From the NCBI GenBank assembly GCA_023244975.1, contig JAHFLG010000019.1, positions 1 to 18,698 of the forward strand: a stretch of DNA of 18,698 bases, given 5' to 3'. The position numbers and the translations under genes were made by a program. The notes beneath the pieces were generated by a model. It was not told the origin of the DNA, did no database searches, and saw only the letters and a program-made list of their open reading frames with translations. Each line of letters opens with the position of its first letter. The first letter of the stretch is position 1. The DNA comes from Candidatus Harrisonbacteria bacterium. GTDB lineage: Bacteria > Patescibacteriota > Minisyncoccia > UBA6257 > 1-14-0-10-44-23. Positions 1-7,839 of this stretch are shown in pieces.

Positions 1-867
1 GACAGGATTTTTAATCACATACTCCAAACCATTGCTGCAGGATGTCGGAATGTGCTTTCAAAAGTCAGTAAGTCGCTCGGTATGGTCGTTTCTCTCGACG
101 AGACCGAACTCCTTCATAGCTTAAAAAATGGTTGTCTCGAATTGAAGATTCCGTGTCAGATCAACCCGTGGCAGTCAAAGGTAAGCAGTCGCGTGGGCGT
201 TCTGAGCGGTGTTGATACGCTCAGGTGGGCACTTGAACAGAAACGTACCGGCAAAATCAAAAAGCTTGTGGCTGGGCCGCTTATTGTCAACAGTCCATCA
301 GACCATAATTCCATTATCAAGGATCCGCTGATTGATCAGGTGGTGGTTAACTCACAGGCGGAAAAAGATCGCTGGACCGCACTTGATCAGTATTTTAACC
401 GGGCAGTGGTCTGGAACGGCGGCGCTCAGGATATTGAAGGAAAGAATCCGGAGGGCATTTGTCTTGTATATTCACGAAGTTGCGATGAAAAATTATTTTC
501 GCATATCATGGAAACGCTATGGAATCACAAGCTATCTATTGTTGTTTCTGATTACGGTCAGTTCCAGCAGCGAGAGTACCTACGCCTGCTCAAACAATCA
601 AAATTTCTTATCTATCTTGATGCCGGCCAGAGGTCGCAGTATCCACTGTATCAGGCTTGGCTTTCCGGTCTGCCCACCTTGCTCTGGGGTCAAAGCGACG
701 CGGGTCTGACACCTGAGTGCGGATTAGTATTTTCTAATGAAACGGACTTCGAGCAAAAATTGATTCAATTCACTGAAGCGTACGACCAGTTTAATCCACG
801 GCCATACGGGCTCGCGCACTGTACGGACGCGATTCGAGCTCGAGCCTATGCGAATCTGTATGATTAA
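1..867 (+). CDS. Glycosyltransferase-like protein, GT-B fold, 5' partial; degenerate E-x7-E motif
   Basis: The reading frame is open from base 1 to the TAA at 865-867. A GTG at 52 could start a 271-residue protein, but alignment to the next gene shows about 45 residues before the first shared block in both proteins when this one is read from base 1, so the true start is probably just upstream of the window. The shared blocks are K-x-LVAGP-x-IV, an LID segment followed by a Trp, and a C-terminal A-W-x-x-x-x-PTL-x-W stretch, which resembles the nucleotide-sugar-binding half of GT4-like enzymes. Where the neighbour has E-x7-E, this protein has Gln193 and Gln201 (numbered from the GTG), so it may be catalytically altered or non-catalytic. 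Its tail overlaps the next start by 20 bases, suggesting translational coupling. Donor and acceptor cannot be read from the sequence. Confidence 0.72.
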   Translation, partial: DRIFNHILQTIAAGCRNVLSKVSKSLGMVVSLDETELLHSLKNGCLELKIPCQINPWQSKVSSRVGVLSGVDTLRWALEQKRTGKIKKLVAGPLIVNSPSDHNSIIKDPLIDQVVVNSQAEKDRWTALDQYFNRAVVWNGGAQDIEGKNPEGICLVYSRSCDEKLFSHIMETLWNHKLSIVVSDYGQFQQREYLRLLKQSKFLIYLDAGQRSQYPLYQAWLSGLPTLLWGQSDAGLTPECGLVFSNETDFEQKLIQFTEAYDQFNPRPYGLAHCTDAIRARAYANLYD

Positions 868-1807
868 TATTCTTGCTCAAAAACAGAATCCCATCAAACA
901 AACCATTAAAACCGGTTTGTTTTATCTCACGCGCCATGCGCGTTTTTTGCCCTTCGGCGGCGACAGCGCCGTCCTCGCCAGCGCGCAGCGTGGGTTACGA
1001 GCAATCAATGTTCCATTTGTCGTTAATGCTTCCACTCATCATCAGTCCGATGTTACTTGGGTTATTCGCGGCACTAAGTCGCTTGAGCAAGCTTTGCGAG
1101 GAAAAGAGGAGGGATCAATCAAATTTCTTGTTGCCGGACCGAACATTGTAGTTATTCCCGAGCATCACAAGGGTATCCTCAAAAATAACTTAATTGACTG
1201 TATCTTAGTTCCATCTGCCTGGAACCGGGATTGGTGGGTAAGCCTTGAGCCGCAGTTAGCTCAGAAGATCTATGTCTGGCCGGCTGGAGTGACAGTACCA
1301 GCTACGATCAAGCCGCGTGCGCAGAGAAATCAGTGGATTGTGTTTTTAAAGCGCGCGCCTGACGAGCTTTATCAAAAAGTCATCCGTACTCTTGAGCAGA
1401 AGCATATCAATTATAAAACTATTCGTTACGGTAGTTATACGCCCAATGAGTATCGGGCACTACTGCGAGAATCGGTTGCGATGATTCATCTACAGGACTC
1501 GGAAAGCCAAGGGTTGGCGCTTCAGGAGGCATGGGCACATAATGTGCCAACTTTGGTCTGGGAGCCCGGAGTCATGATCTCGCCAGTGACCGGTCAGCGT
1601 TGGGACGCTGACACCGCCGCGCCTTATCTGACCGATCAGGCCGGGATGAACTTTCGTACCAAGGAATCATTCGCAACATCACTGGATACGTTTATTAATC
1701 AATTGCCGCGTTACACCCCTAGATCGTACGTTGAGGCTGAATTATCTGATGCCGCCTCAGCCCATAAATTTATGGAAATTATCAAAAAATTCGGCTACAC
1801 TGGGTAA
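848..1807 (+). CDS. Glycosyltransferase, GT4-like (GT-B), tandem paralog of the preceding gene
   Basis: This 319-residue protein starts at ATG 848; a second in-frame ATG at 860, overlapping the upstream stop region, is an equally plausible start giving MINIL. No clear ribosome-binding site precedes either. The C-terminal half carries an intact E-x7-E motif (Glu219 and Glu227) followed by AWAHNVPTLVW, the donor-phosphate-binding signature of GT4-type retaining glycosyltransferases. The N-terminal half is diverged but matches the upstream protein in the K-F-LVAGP-x-IV and LID blocks, so the two genes arose by tandem duplication. No signal peptide or membrane segment is evident, so it should work on the cytoplasmic side on lipid-linked sugar. 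The sugar transferred is unknown. A terminator-like hairpin lies within its first 100 bases. Confidence 0.75.
   Translation: MRICMINILAQKQNPIKQTIKTGLFYLTRHARFLPFGGDSAVLASAQRGLRAINVPFVVNASTHHQSDVTWVIRGTKSLEQALRGKEEGSIKFLVAGPNIVVIPEHHKGILKNNLIDCILVPSAWNRDWWVSLEPQLAQKIYVWPAGVTVPATIKPRAQRNQWIVFLKRAPDELYQKVIRTLEQKHINYKTIRYGSYTPNEYRALLRESVAMIHLQDSESQGLALQEAWAHNVPTLVWEPGVMISPVTGQRWDADTAAPYLTDQAGMNFRTKESFATSLDTFINQLPRYTPRSYVEAELSDAASAHKFMEIIKKFGYTG
929..948 (+). terminator. Intragenic hairpin plus T-run resembling an intrinsic terminator
   Basis: ACGCGC-CAT-GCGCGT forms a perfect 6-bp, GC-rich stem with a 3-base loop, and its last T begins a run of six T (943-948). This is the geometry of a short Rho-independent terminator, but it lies in frame inside the second glycosyltransferase gene (it encodes roughly THR-ARG-HIS-ALA-ARG-PHE). 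It could cause partial polarity between the two paralogs, or be chance. Confidence 0.25.
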
Positions 1808-1811
1808 GATT

Positions 1812-3572
1812 ATGAAATTCATTGCTATTCACTACGGACATAATGCGACAGTTGGGCTGCTTCAAAACGGCGAGTTTACTTTTGTCCAAAGCGAGGAGCG
1901 ACTCAACCGACTCAAAAACTCCACTGGTTTTCCTGAGCAAACCTTGGCGTATATTCGGAAAACGTATGGATCAGAATTTGATTATGCTATTGTGCCGCAT
2001 CAAACCGGAGCCACATTTGCGTTTCTCAAGTCACAGGGTTTTGTTTCTCGGCGCTACGCGACCTATTTCAGTAAAGAGCAGCCTATTAACTTCTCATTTT
2101 TGCTTAAATATACGCTGGCACGATATCTTCCGGCCTTAGCGTATCCCTACTTTAACTGGCGTACTAACAGCCAGGCGAAAAAAATGGCAGATCCAAAACT
2201 TATGGACGAGGCTCGGTCATATCTGAGTCAGACTATTGGCATTGATCCGGCTCGCATTATATTCCTTGATCACCATCAGGCACATGCTTATTCGGTTGTG
2301 CCGAATATCAGTAAAGATAAGCCAACTCTCATTTTTACTCTTGACGCTGAAGGGGACGAGCGCTGTGCTACGGTCCATCGGTTCGAGCATGGAATTATGA
2401 CCGAGCTCTGCAGTATCCCAAAACGCCACTCGCTTGGCTACCTTTATGTTGCCGTTACCGGTTTTCTAGGTATGCGGCCGAACGAAGACGAATATAAGGT
2501 CATGGGGCTGGCTCCATATGCATCACACGACCGCGATGCGGTTCGGACAGTAGCCGACAAACTCCATTCAATTATCAAACTTACCGCCGATGGCCAAATT
2601 GAGAGCGCTGTTCCACTTACTCACATCCGTTATTATTTATGGCAGCACTTTAGCTACGTCCGCTTTGACCACCTGAGCGGCGGATTACAGCTTTTCCTGG
2701 AAGAGATTGTGACGCGCTGGATCAGTTACTGGGTCAAACAAACCGGCATTAAGCGAATTGCTGCCTCTGGTGGGGTTTTTATGAATGTAAAAATGGACCA
2801 GCGAATCGCTGAACTGTCTGAAGTCGAAGATTTTTTTATTATGCCCACGGCCGGCGACGAGTCCTTAGTTTTTGGCTGCTTAGCTAAAGCTCACCTCGAG
2901 CACGATGCGGCAAAACCTCTTAAGCCCATCAAGGCCTTGTATTTAGGAACTGAGCACAACGACAAGGAAATAGAAGCGGCAATTAACTCGGGAGGAGTCA
3001 AGCAGCTCGCAACCGTTAAAAAAGAGGAGGACATCGAGTCTGCAGTGGCAAAACTGCTTAATCACGGTGAGATTGTCGCTCGCTTTTCCGGCAGAATGGA
3101 GTGGGGCGCGAGGTCACTCGGCAACCGGTCAATCCTTTCTCGGCCGGACAAGCTGGATAATATCCGCGTCATCAATGAAATGATTAAAAGCCGTGACTTT
3201 TGGATGCCATTCGCTCCGAGCGTGCTTGACGAAGATCTTAGTACGTACTTTATAAATCCAAAAGCTGTTGAGGTTCCGTATATGGCCATGACGCTCTCCG
3301 CTACGGCCGAAGGAAGAAAATCAATTCCGGCGGCGCTCCATCAGTATGACTTTACCGGTCGGCCGCAGGCGGTTTCTAAGGCATGGAATCCGAAATATCA
3401 TAAACTGATCAGTGCCTTTAAAAAACTCAGCGGTCTCGGTACAGTTCTCAATACCTCCTTTAATCTTCATGGCTATCCAATAGTCGAAAGCCCGGAAGAT
3501 GCGCTCGAAGTTTTTAAGGTAAGCGGACTCAAACATCTTGCACTCGGTTCATATTTACTGAGCAAAAAATAA
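1812..3572 (+). CDS. O-carbamoyltransferase, NodU/CmcH/TobZ family
   Basis: The enzyme would transfer a carbamoyl group from carbamoyl phosphate, through carbamoyl-adenylate, to a sugar hydroxyl, decorating the glycan made by the neighbours. The 586-residue length from ATG 1812 fits the family. Visible signatures are the N-terminal GHNA (His10), the metal-binding HHQAHA (His154, His155, His158), DAEGDE (178-183), the ASGGVFMN loop (about 318-325) and the C-terminal domain motif G-R-M-E-W-G-A-R-S-L-G-N-R (427-439), with a later VLNTSFN-x-x-G-x-P segment. These show both the Kae1-like N-terminal domain and the carbamoyltransferase C-terminal domain. The frame is open upstream to 1731, but that would run far into the previous gene; ATG 1812 lies 4 bases after its stop. 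The acceptor (heptose or another sugar) cannot be determined. Confidence 0.93.
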   Translation: MKFIAIHYGHNATVGLLQNGEFTFVQSEERLNRLKNSTGFPEQTLAYIRKTYGSEFDYAIVPHQTGATFAFLKSQGFVSRRYATYFSKEQPINFSFLLKYTLARYLPALAYPYFNWRTNSQAKKMADPKLMDEARSYLSQTIGIDPARIIFLDHHQAHAYSVVPNISKDKPTLIFTLDAEGDERCATVHRFEHGIMTELCSIPKRHSLGYLYVAVTGFLGMRPNEDEYKVMGLAPYASHDRDAVRTVADKLHSIIKLTADGQIESAVPLTHIRYYLWQHFSYVRFDHLSGGLQLFLEEIVTRWISYWVKQTGIKRIAASGGVFMNVKMDQRIAELSEVEDFFIMPTAGDESLVFGCLAKAHLEHDAAKPLKPIKALYLGTEHNDKEIEAAINSGGVKQLATVKKEEDIESAVAKLLNHGEIVARFSGRMEWGARSLGNRSILSRPDKLDNIRVINEMIKSRDFWMPFAPSVLDEDLSTYFINPKAVEVPYMAMTLSATAEGRKSIPAALHQYDFTGRPQAVSKAWNPKYHKLISAFKKLSGLGTVLNTSFNLHGYPIVESPEDALEVFKVSGLKHLALGSYLLSKK

Positions 3573-4661
3573 ATGAATATCCTCTACGTTGCTTTAAAAT
3601 ACGATTATGGAAAAAAGGAGCGCGGCTTTAGCTTCGAGCATAATAACTTTTATGACGCGCTCTCGCGAATGGACGGCCATCAGCTCAGCTACTTTGCCTT
3701 TGATGAAGTCATGCAGGAGGTTGGACGAGACGAGATGAACAAACGATTGATTGAAACTATCAAAAAAACTCGACCCGACTTTACCTTTTTCTGTATCTTT
3801 ACCGACGAAATAGACGCCGCGACGCTCTTAGAGATCAAGCACAGCGAGGCGACCGTCATGTTTAACTGGTTCACCGACGACCACTGGCGGTTTGATAACT
3901 TTGGCAAGTACTACTGCTGGAACTTTGACTACATTGGAACGACCGACAGCCAGGCGCCGGCAAAATATGATGCCATTGGCTATAAACATGTCATTAAAAC
4001 CCAATGGGCCTGCAACCACCGGATGTATAAGCCGACCGGTATTGATGCCAGCATAATCGGCAAGCGAGTCACTAAAGATTTCAAGTATGACGTTACCTTT
4101 GTCGGGCAGCCGCATGGTGATCGCAAGCAGGTAGTTGCAAACATGCAGGCTGCGGGACTTAATGTGCAGTGTTGGGGTGGCGGCTGGCCGAACGGTAGAA
4201 TTAGTCAGGAGGGGATGCTGGAAGTATTTAGCAATAGCAAGGTAAATCTTAATCTCACTAAAAGTTCAGACATGCTCAGCGCTAAGGCGCTTGGTAAAGT
4301 ATTATTTTATCGCCGCAACGATCAATCGTACCGTGCGCATCACCCGAAGATGTGGGTGGCCAATCTTAAGTCACTGCTTAATAAAAAGCGCGAGCAGATA
4401 AAAGGCCGCAACTTTGAAGTACCCGGAACCGGCGGTTTTATCCTCACCGGCGATGCCGACAACCTCAGCGACTACTATATCGATGGCAAAGAGATAGCAA
4501 TCTTCCGCACCCCTGAACTCATTGAAAAATCGCGCTACTACTCGCAGCATGATGGTGAACGCGAAAAAATCGCCAAAGCCGGCTATGATCGCACACTGCG
4601 CGAGCACACCTACGAAAAACGCTTTAACCATATCTTCAAAGCCGTAGGGTTAGCAAAGTAA
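3573..4661 (+). CDS. CgeB-like glycosyltransferase (GT-B, Glyco_trans_1_2 type)
   Basis: This 362-residue protein starts on the base after the carbamoyltransferase stop, so the two are surely co-translated. The N-terminal half has a Rossmann-like start (MNILYVALKYDYG) and a DFTFF strand. The C-terminal half shows the pattern of the CgeB/Glyco_trans_1_2 family: K-x-N-L-N-L-T near 220, RNFEVPGTGGF-x-L-x-G near 278-291, a run of the type DGKEIAIFRTPELIEK, and a terminal R-x-HTYEKRF helix. Such proteins are predicted glycosyltransferases in surface-polysaccharide and spore-coat clusters. No membrane segment is visible. Family assignment is by recognition of this C-terminal pattern; the donor sugar is unknown. 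Confidence 0.8.
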   Translation: MNILYVALKYDYGKKERGFSFEHNNFYDALSRMDGHQLSYFAFDEVMQEVGRDEMNKRLIETIKKTRPDFTFFCIFTDEIDAATLLEIKHSEATVMFNWFTDDHWRFDNFGKYYCWNFDYIGTTDSQAPAKYDAIGYKHVIKTQWACNHRMYKPTGIDASIIGKRVTKDFKYDVTFVGQPHGDRKQVVANMQAAGLNVQCWGGGWPNGRISQEGMLEVFSNSKVNLNLTKSSDMLSAKALGKVLFYRRNDQSYRAHHPKMWVANLKSLLNKKREQIKGRNFEVPGTGGFILTGDADNLSDYYIDGKEIAIFRTPELIEKSRYYSQHDGEREKIAKAGYDRTLREHTYEKRFNHIFKAVGLAK

Positions 4662-4666
4662 CTCTC

Positions 4667-5806
4667 ATGAAAATCCTTCATACGGTTGAGTTTTATGAGC
4701 CGAGCAAGGGCGGAGCGCAAGAGGTAGTGAAGCAGCTCTCGGAGCGGCTGGTTAAACATGGTCACGATGTCATCGTAGCAACGACGCACGACAGCAATCG
4801 ATTGTCGCGAGTTATTAATGGTGTGAAAATTGAGGGATTTGATATCTCCGGCAACAATGTTGAGGGTATTGCCGGCCGGCCGGCTGAGATCCGCAGATAT
4901 CAAGACTTTTTGACCGGGAACTTTGATATTATTCTCAACTATGCCGCCCAAAGTTGGACAACCGACCTCACATTCGAAGTCCTTCACCGCATTAGCGCTA
5001 AAAAAATTCTTGTTCCGTGCGGCTACTCTGGGCTCTACAATCCGAAATATGCTGAATATTTTAGACAATTACCTAGCGAACTAGCGAAGTACGACAGCCT
5101 GATCTATATGTCTCTTAATTATCAGGATGCGGTCTTTGGTATTGATCATGGACTTAAGCAAAAGGCCGTCCTTATTCCCAATGGCGCGAGCGCTGAAGAG
5201 TTTGATGCGCCTGACGAGTATGATTTTAAAAAAGAGATGAACGTCAAAACCCCATATCTCGCCATTACCGTAGCTAACCACTATGTCAGCAAAGGTCACA
5301 AGTTTGTTGTTGATGCGTTTGCTGCTCTCAAACGGAAAGATCTGACGTTAGTGATTATCGGACAAAGCAGCGTTTCTCACGGCATAAAAAGCCTAGCTCA
5401 TTTCTTTTTGGATTTCTGCCGCTGCCGGGCTATTTCTTGGTTTAATCCGAGAATTAAGTTATATACCGGAGCTGACCGAGCGGCAGTCGTGTCGGCATTC
5501 AAGCAGGCAGATATCTTTTTGTTCGGGTCCAAGCTCGAGTGTGCGCCATTGGTTATGTACGAAGCCTTTGCTTCAAAAACGCCCATGATTACGACTCCGG
5601 TCGGCAATACCACCGACTATCGCGACAATTTATTTCTAGTTAGAACCACTGCTGAGATGACAGCTGTGGCCAATGGGCTACTCGGAAATGAAGCGCAAAG
5701 GAAAGAGCTTGGCGAGCGGGGACACGCGCTTTGGAAAAAGCAGTACACCTGGGATGTGATTACTAAGCAGTACGAAACCCTTTATAAAAAATTATGCCAG
5801 AAGTAA
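4667..5806 (+). CDS. Glycosyltransferase family 4 (GT-B, retaining)
   Basis: The 379-residue product begins MKILHTVEFYEPSKGGAQ, the typical GT4 opening with a glycine-rich acceptor-side loop, and continues with LSERLVKHGHDVIVATT. The C-terminal domain contains LIPNG, a strand of the type LTLVIIG, and the donor-binding motif ECAPLVMYE (Glu291 to Glu299, E-x7-E) followed by A-F-A-S-x-x-P-M-I-T-T-x-V-G-N. These define a functional GT4 transferase using a nucleotide sugar. The start lies 5 bases past the previous stop, and its end overlaps the next gene by 13 bases, so it belongs to one continuous operon. The linkage it makes is not readable; the neighbouring GDP-heptose pathway makes a heptosyl role possible but unproven. 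Confidence 0.9.
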   Translation: MKILHTVEFYEPSKGGAQEVVKQLSERLVKHGHDVIVATTHDSNRLSRVINGVKIEGFDISGNNVEGIAGRPAEIRRYQDFLTGNFDIILNYAAQSWTTDLTFEVLHRISAKKILVPCGYSGLYNPKYAEYFRQLPSELAKYDSLIYMSLNYQDAVFGIDHGLKQKAVLIPNGASAEEFDAPDEYDFKKEMNVKTPYLAITVANHYVSKGHKFVVDAFAALKRKDLTLVIIGQSSVSHGIKSLAHFFLDFCRCRAISWFNPRIKLYTGADRAAVVSAFKQADIFLFGSKLECAPLVMYEAFASKTPMITTPVGNTTDYRDNLFLVRTTAEMTAVANGLLGNEAQRKELGERGHALWKKQYTWDVITKQYETLYKKLCQK

Positions 5807-7839
5807 GCATTATTCTTGCCACCCATAATACGCCGCGCTATCTGCGCGAAGCAATCGACAGCGTCCTCACTCAAAGCTTCGCTGATTTTGAATTAATCAT
5901 CATCAACGATGCCTCGCCACACGCGGAAACCGAGCAGATTATTGCCTCATATCGCGATCTGCGAATTGCCTATATTAAAAATGAAAAAAATGTCGGCCAA
6001 GTGGTCAGCGCCAACCTTGGTATTGGCCACGCTAAAGCCCCACTAATCGCGCGTATTGACGATGACGATGCCTGGACAGACAAGAATAAGCTTAAGCAGC
6101 AGGTGGCCTTTCTAAAAGAACATCCGGATCATATGGCCGTTGGAACCAATATTGCAGTCACTGATTACGATACCGACGCGCTGGAATATAAGACTGAATA
6201 TCCTTTAACTGATGAGGAAATTAGGCAGCAGTTTTTTTCTCGGTCACCCTTTGCGCAGTCATCCGTAGTATTTAGAACATCCGCTTTTGAACAGGCCGGA
6301 CGTTATGATGAAAAATTCAAACGCGTCGAAGACTTTGACCTCTGGATGCGCCTTGGTAAAATCGGCAAGCTGGCAAATCTACCCGAAGTCATGGTGAAGT
6401 GGCATACGCCCTCGCGCAGTAACAAAACCGTTGCTCAAAACCGCTTCAAACATAATCTGATCATTCTTTCGATTATTAAAAAGTATCGCAAGGAATATCC
6501 AAACTTTTTGACGTCATACCTGCGCGAACTTGTCCGCACCGGCATATTTTTCCTGTTGCAACGGGAAAGCAGCATTGAACATAGTCTGAGCACGTTTTAC
6601 AAACGTCTGATGACCTTTAACTTAGTAAGTGTGCTGTTTGTGGCAGCAGTCTTTTCCCTGGTCTGGCGCGCCGGACAAATCCTGACTATTCACGTTCCAA
6701 AGCCTTTTGAGACGCTAGTCATCTGCGCCGCAGCTCTTACGGCTCTCACCATTATCGTTTCAGGAATTCCGGCAGCTGCTACTCGCTATTTCAAAATTTT
6801 TGCTAAGCGCTACGGTTGGCTTCTTGGTATTCTTTTGCTTGTTGTGATCGCAGCCTATCTAATGAACTGGGCGTTTTTTGGCGGTCACAGTAGCGAAGTC
6901 AACACTCAGCTTTCTCGAATAGTATTCTCGCTCTGCTTATTTACCTTTGTGATTTATCTTCAATTAGTCAGACCCGGACTCGAGAAACTTTCTCTTTACG
7001 CGATCATGGTTTCACCAATCATTCTCTGGCTAGCAGCCGTTCCGTCGCTGCAATATTTATTTTTAGACGGAGGGAGGCTACGAGGAGCCGACAACGACCC
7101 AAACTACACGGCCAGTTGGATTTGCCTTGCAATTTTAATCGGACTTGCGATGTTTTTGTTTGATCAGCGCAAGCAGCGATTCATCGGCCTTCTTTCTGCC
7201 GTTGTGTCGCTACCGCTTCTTATTTGGACATCATCACGGACGGCGATCGGAGCGTTTACTATAGGCTTGCTCCTACTGATGATCCTTTACCTTATTCAGA
7301 AATGCAATATTACTCGCATTGTCAGCCTTATGAGCGTCTTGTTATTGATTGCAGCCGGAATAAGCGGTTTTTTGCTTCTCCCGCACAATTCAACAAAGAC
7401 TATTACTCAACGTCTTGAACACGTACCAGAGTTGATTACCAATCCAACCTCCGACGGTCGGCTTGAGTTAGCTAAGCAAAGTGTGATCTTGCTTGCACAG
7501 CATCCTCTGGGTTTTGGTCCTGCATTTGAAACCTGGCATCCGGTGCTGATTACCACTGATGGTCGAATCCAGGGAACACATAACATGTTTATGGAAGTAG
7601 CTCTTACCTCTGGAGTAGTAGGCCTGCTTATCTGGCTGATCTTTTTCTCGCGCGTTATCGCCGACGCCATTATTTTGCTGCGGAGCATAGACTTTGTCAG
7701 CGCCGCTCTAGCTGCCTGTCTTGTCAGCTTACTGCTGACATCATTCTTCTTAGATATGTTCACCGTCCGTTGGCTCTGGATCATATTAGCCTTCATCGTG
7801 AGCAGCAGATATCAGCGTGAAGCAGCTAACCAGAAATGA
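5794..7839 (+). CDS. Fusion: GT2 glycosyltransferase + O-antigen ligase/polymerase-type membrane domain
   Basis: Residues 1 to about 270 are a GT-A family 2 transferase: VSIILATHN, a NDAS segment, the metal-binding R-x-D-D-D-D (Asp89-Asp92) and the E-D-F-D-L-W catalytic block (Glu179-Asp180). From about residue 275 the chain becomes a polytopic membrane protein with some ten hydrophobic segments and the hallmarks of the WaaL/Wzy_C superfamily: R-G-A-D-N-D-P-N (Arg430 to Asn437), S-S-R-T-A (Arg482), a long outside loop of the type D-G-R-L-x-L-A-K ... H-P-L-G-F-G, and G-T-H-N (His596, Asn597) before the last membrane helices. Known family members transfer or polymerise undecaprenyl-linked glycans outside the membrane. 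The fusion would join chain extension inside with ligation or polymerisation outside. The 681-residue frame has no interruption. The GT2 half is closely related to the separate GT2 gene at 9331. Confidence 0.88.
   Translation: MPEVSIILATHNTPRYLREAIDSVLTQSFADFELIIINDASPHAETEQIIASYRDLRIAYIKNEKNVGQVVSANLGIGHAKAPLIARIDDDDAWTDKNKLKQQVAFLKEHPDHMAVGTNIAVTDYDTDALEYKTEYPLTDEEIRQQFFSRSPFAQSSVVFRTSAFEQAGRYDEKFKRVEDFDLWMRLGKIGKLANLPEVMVKWHTPSRSNKTVAQNRFKHNLIILSIIKKYRKEYPNFLTSYLRELVRTGIFFLLQRESSIEHSLSTFYKRLMTFNLVSVLFVAAVFSLVWRAGQILTIHVPKPFETLVICAAALTALTIIVSGIPAAATRYFKIFAKRYGWLLGILLLVVIAAYLMNWAFFGGHSSEVNTQLSRIVFSLCLFTFVIYLQLVRPGLEKLSLYAIMVSPIILWLAAVPSLQYLFLDGGRLRGADNDPNYTASWICLAILIGLAMFLFDQRKQRFIGLLSAVVSLPLLIWTSSRTAIGAFTIGLLLLMILYLIQKCNITRIVSLMSVLLLIAAGISGFLLLPHNSTKTITQRLEHVPELITNPTSDGRLELAKQSVILLAQHPLGFGPAFETWHPVLITTDGRIQGTHNMFMEVALTSGVVGLLIWLIFFSRVIADAIILLRSIDFVSAALAACLVSLLLTSFFLDMFTVRWLWIILAFIVSSRYQREAANQK

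Noticed and set aside
1731..1811. Upstream extension of the carbamoyltransferase frame
   Set aside because: It lies inside the preceding glycosyltransferase gene, encodes no family motif, and ATG 1812 starts exactly at the conserved N-terminus.
4610..5068. 152-codon minus-strand open frame
   Set aside because: It lies opposite two well-supported glycosyltransferase genes and shows no recognisable motif.
7407..7796. 129-codon minus-strand open frame
   Set aside because: It mirrors the conserved ligase-type domain; its composition follows from the hydrophobic codons on the other strand.
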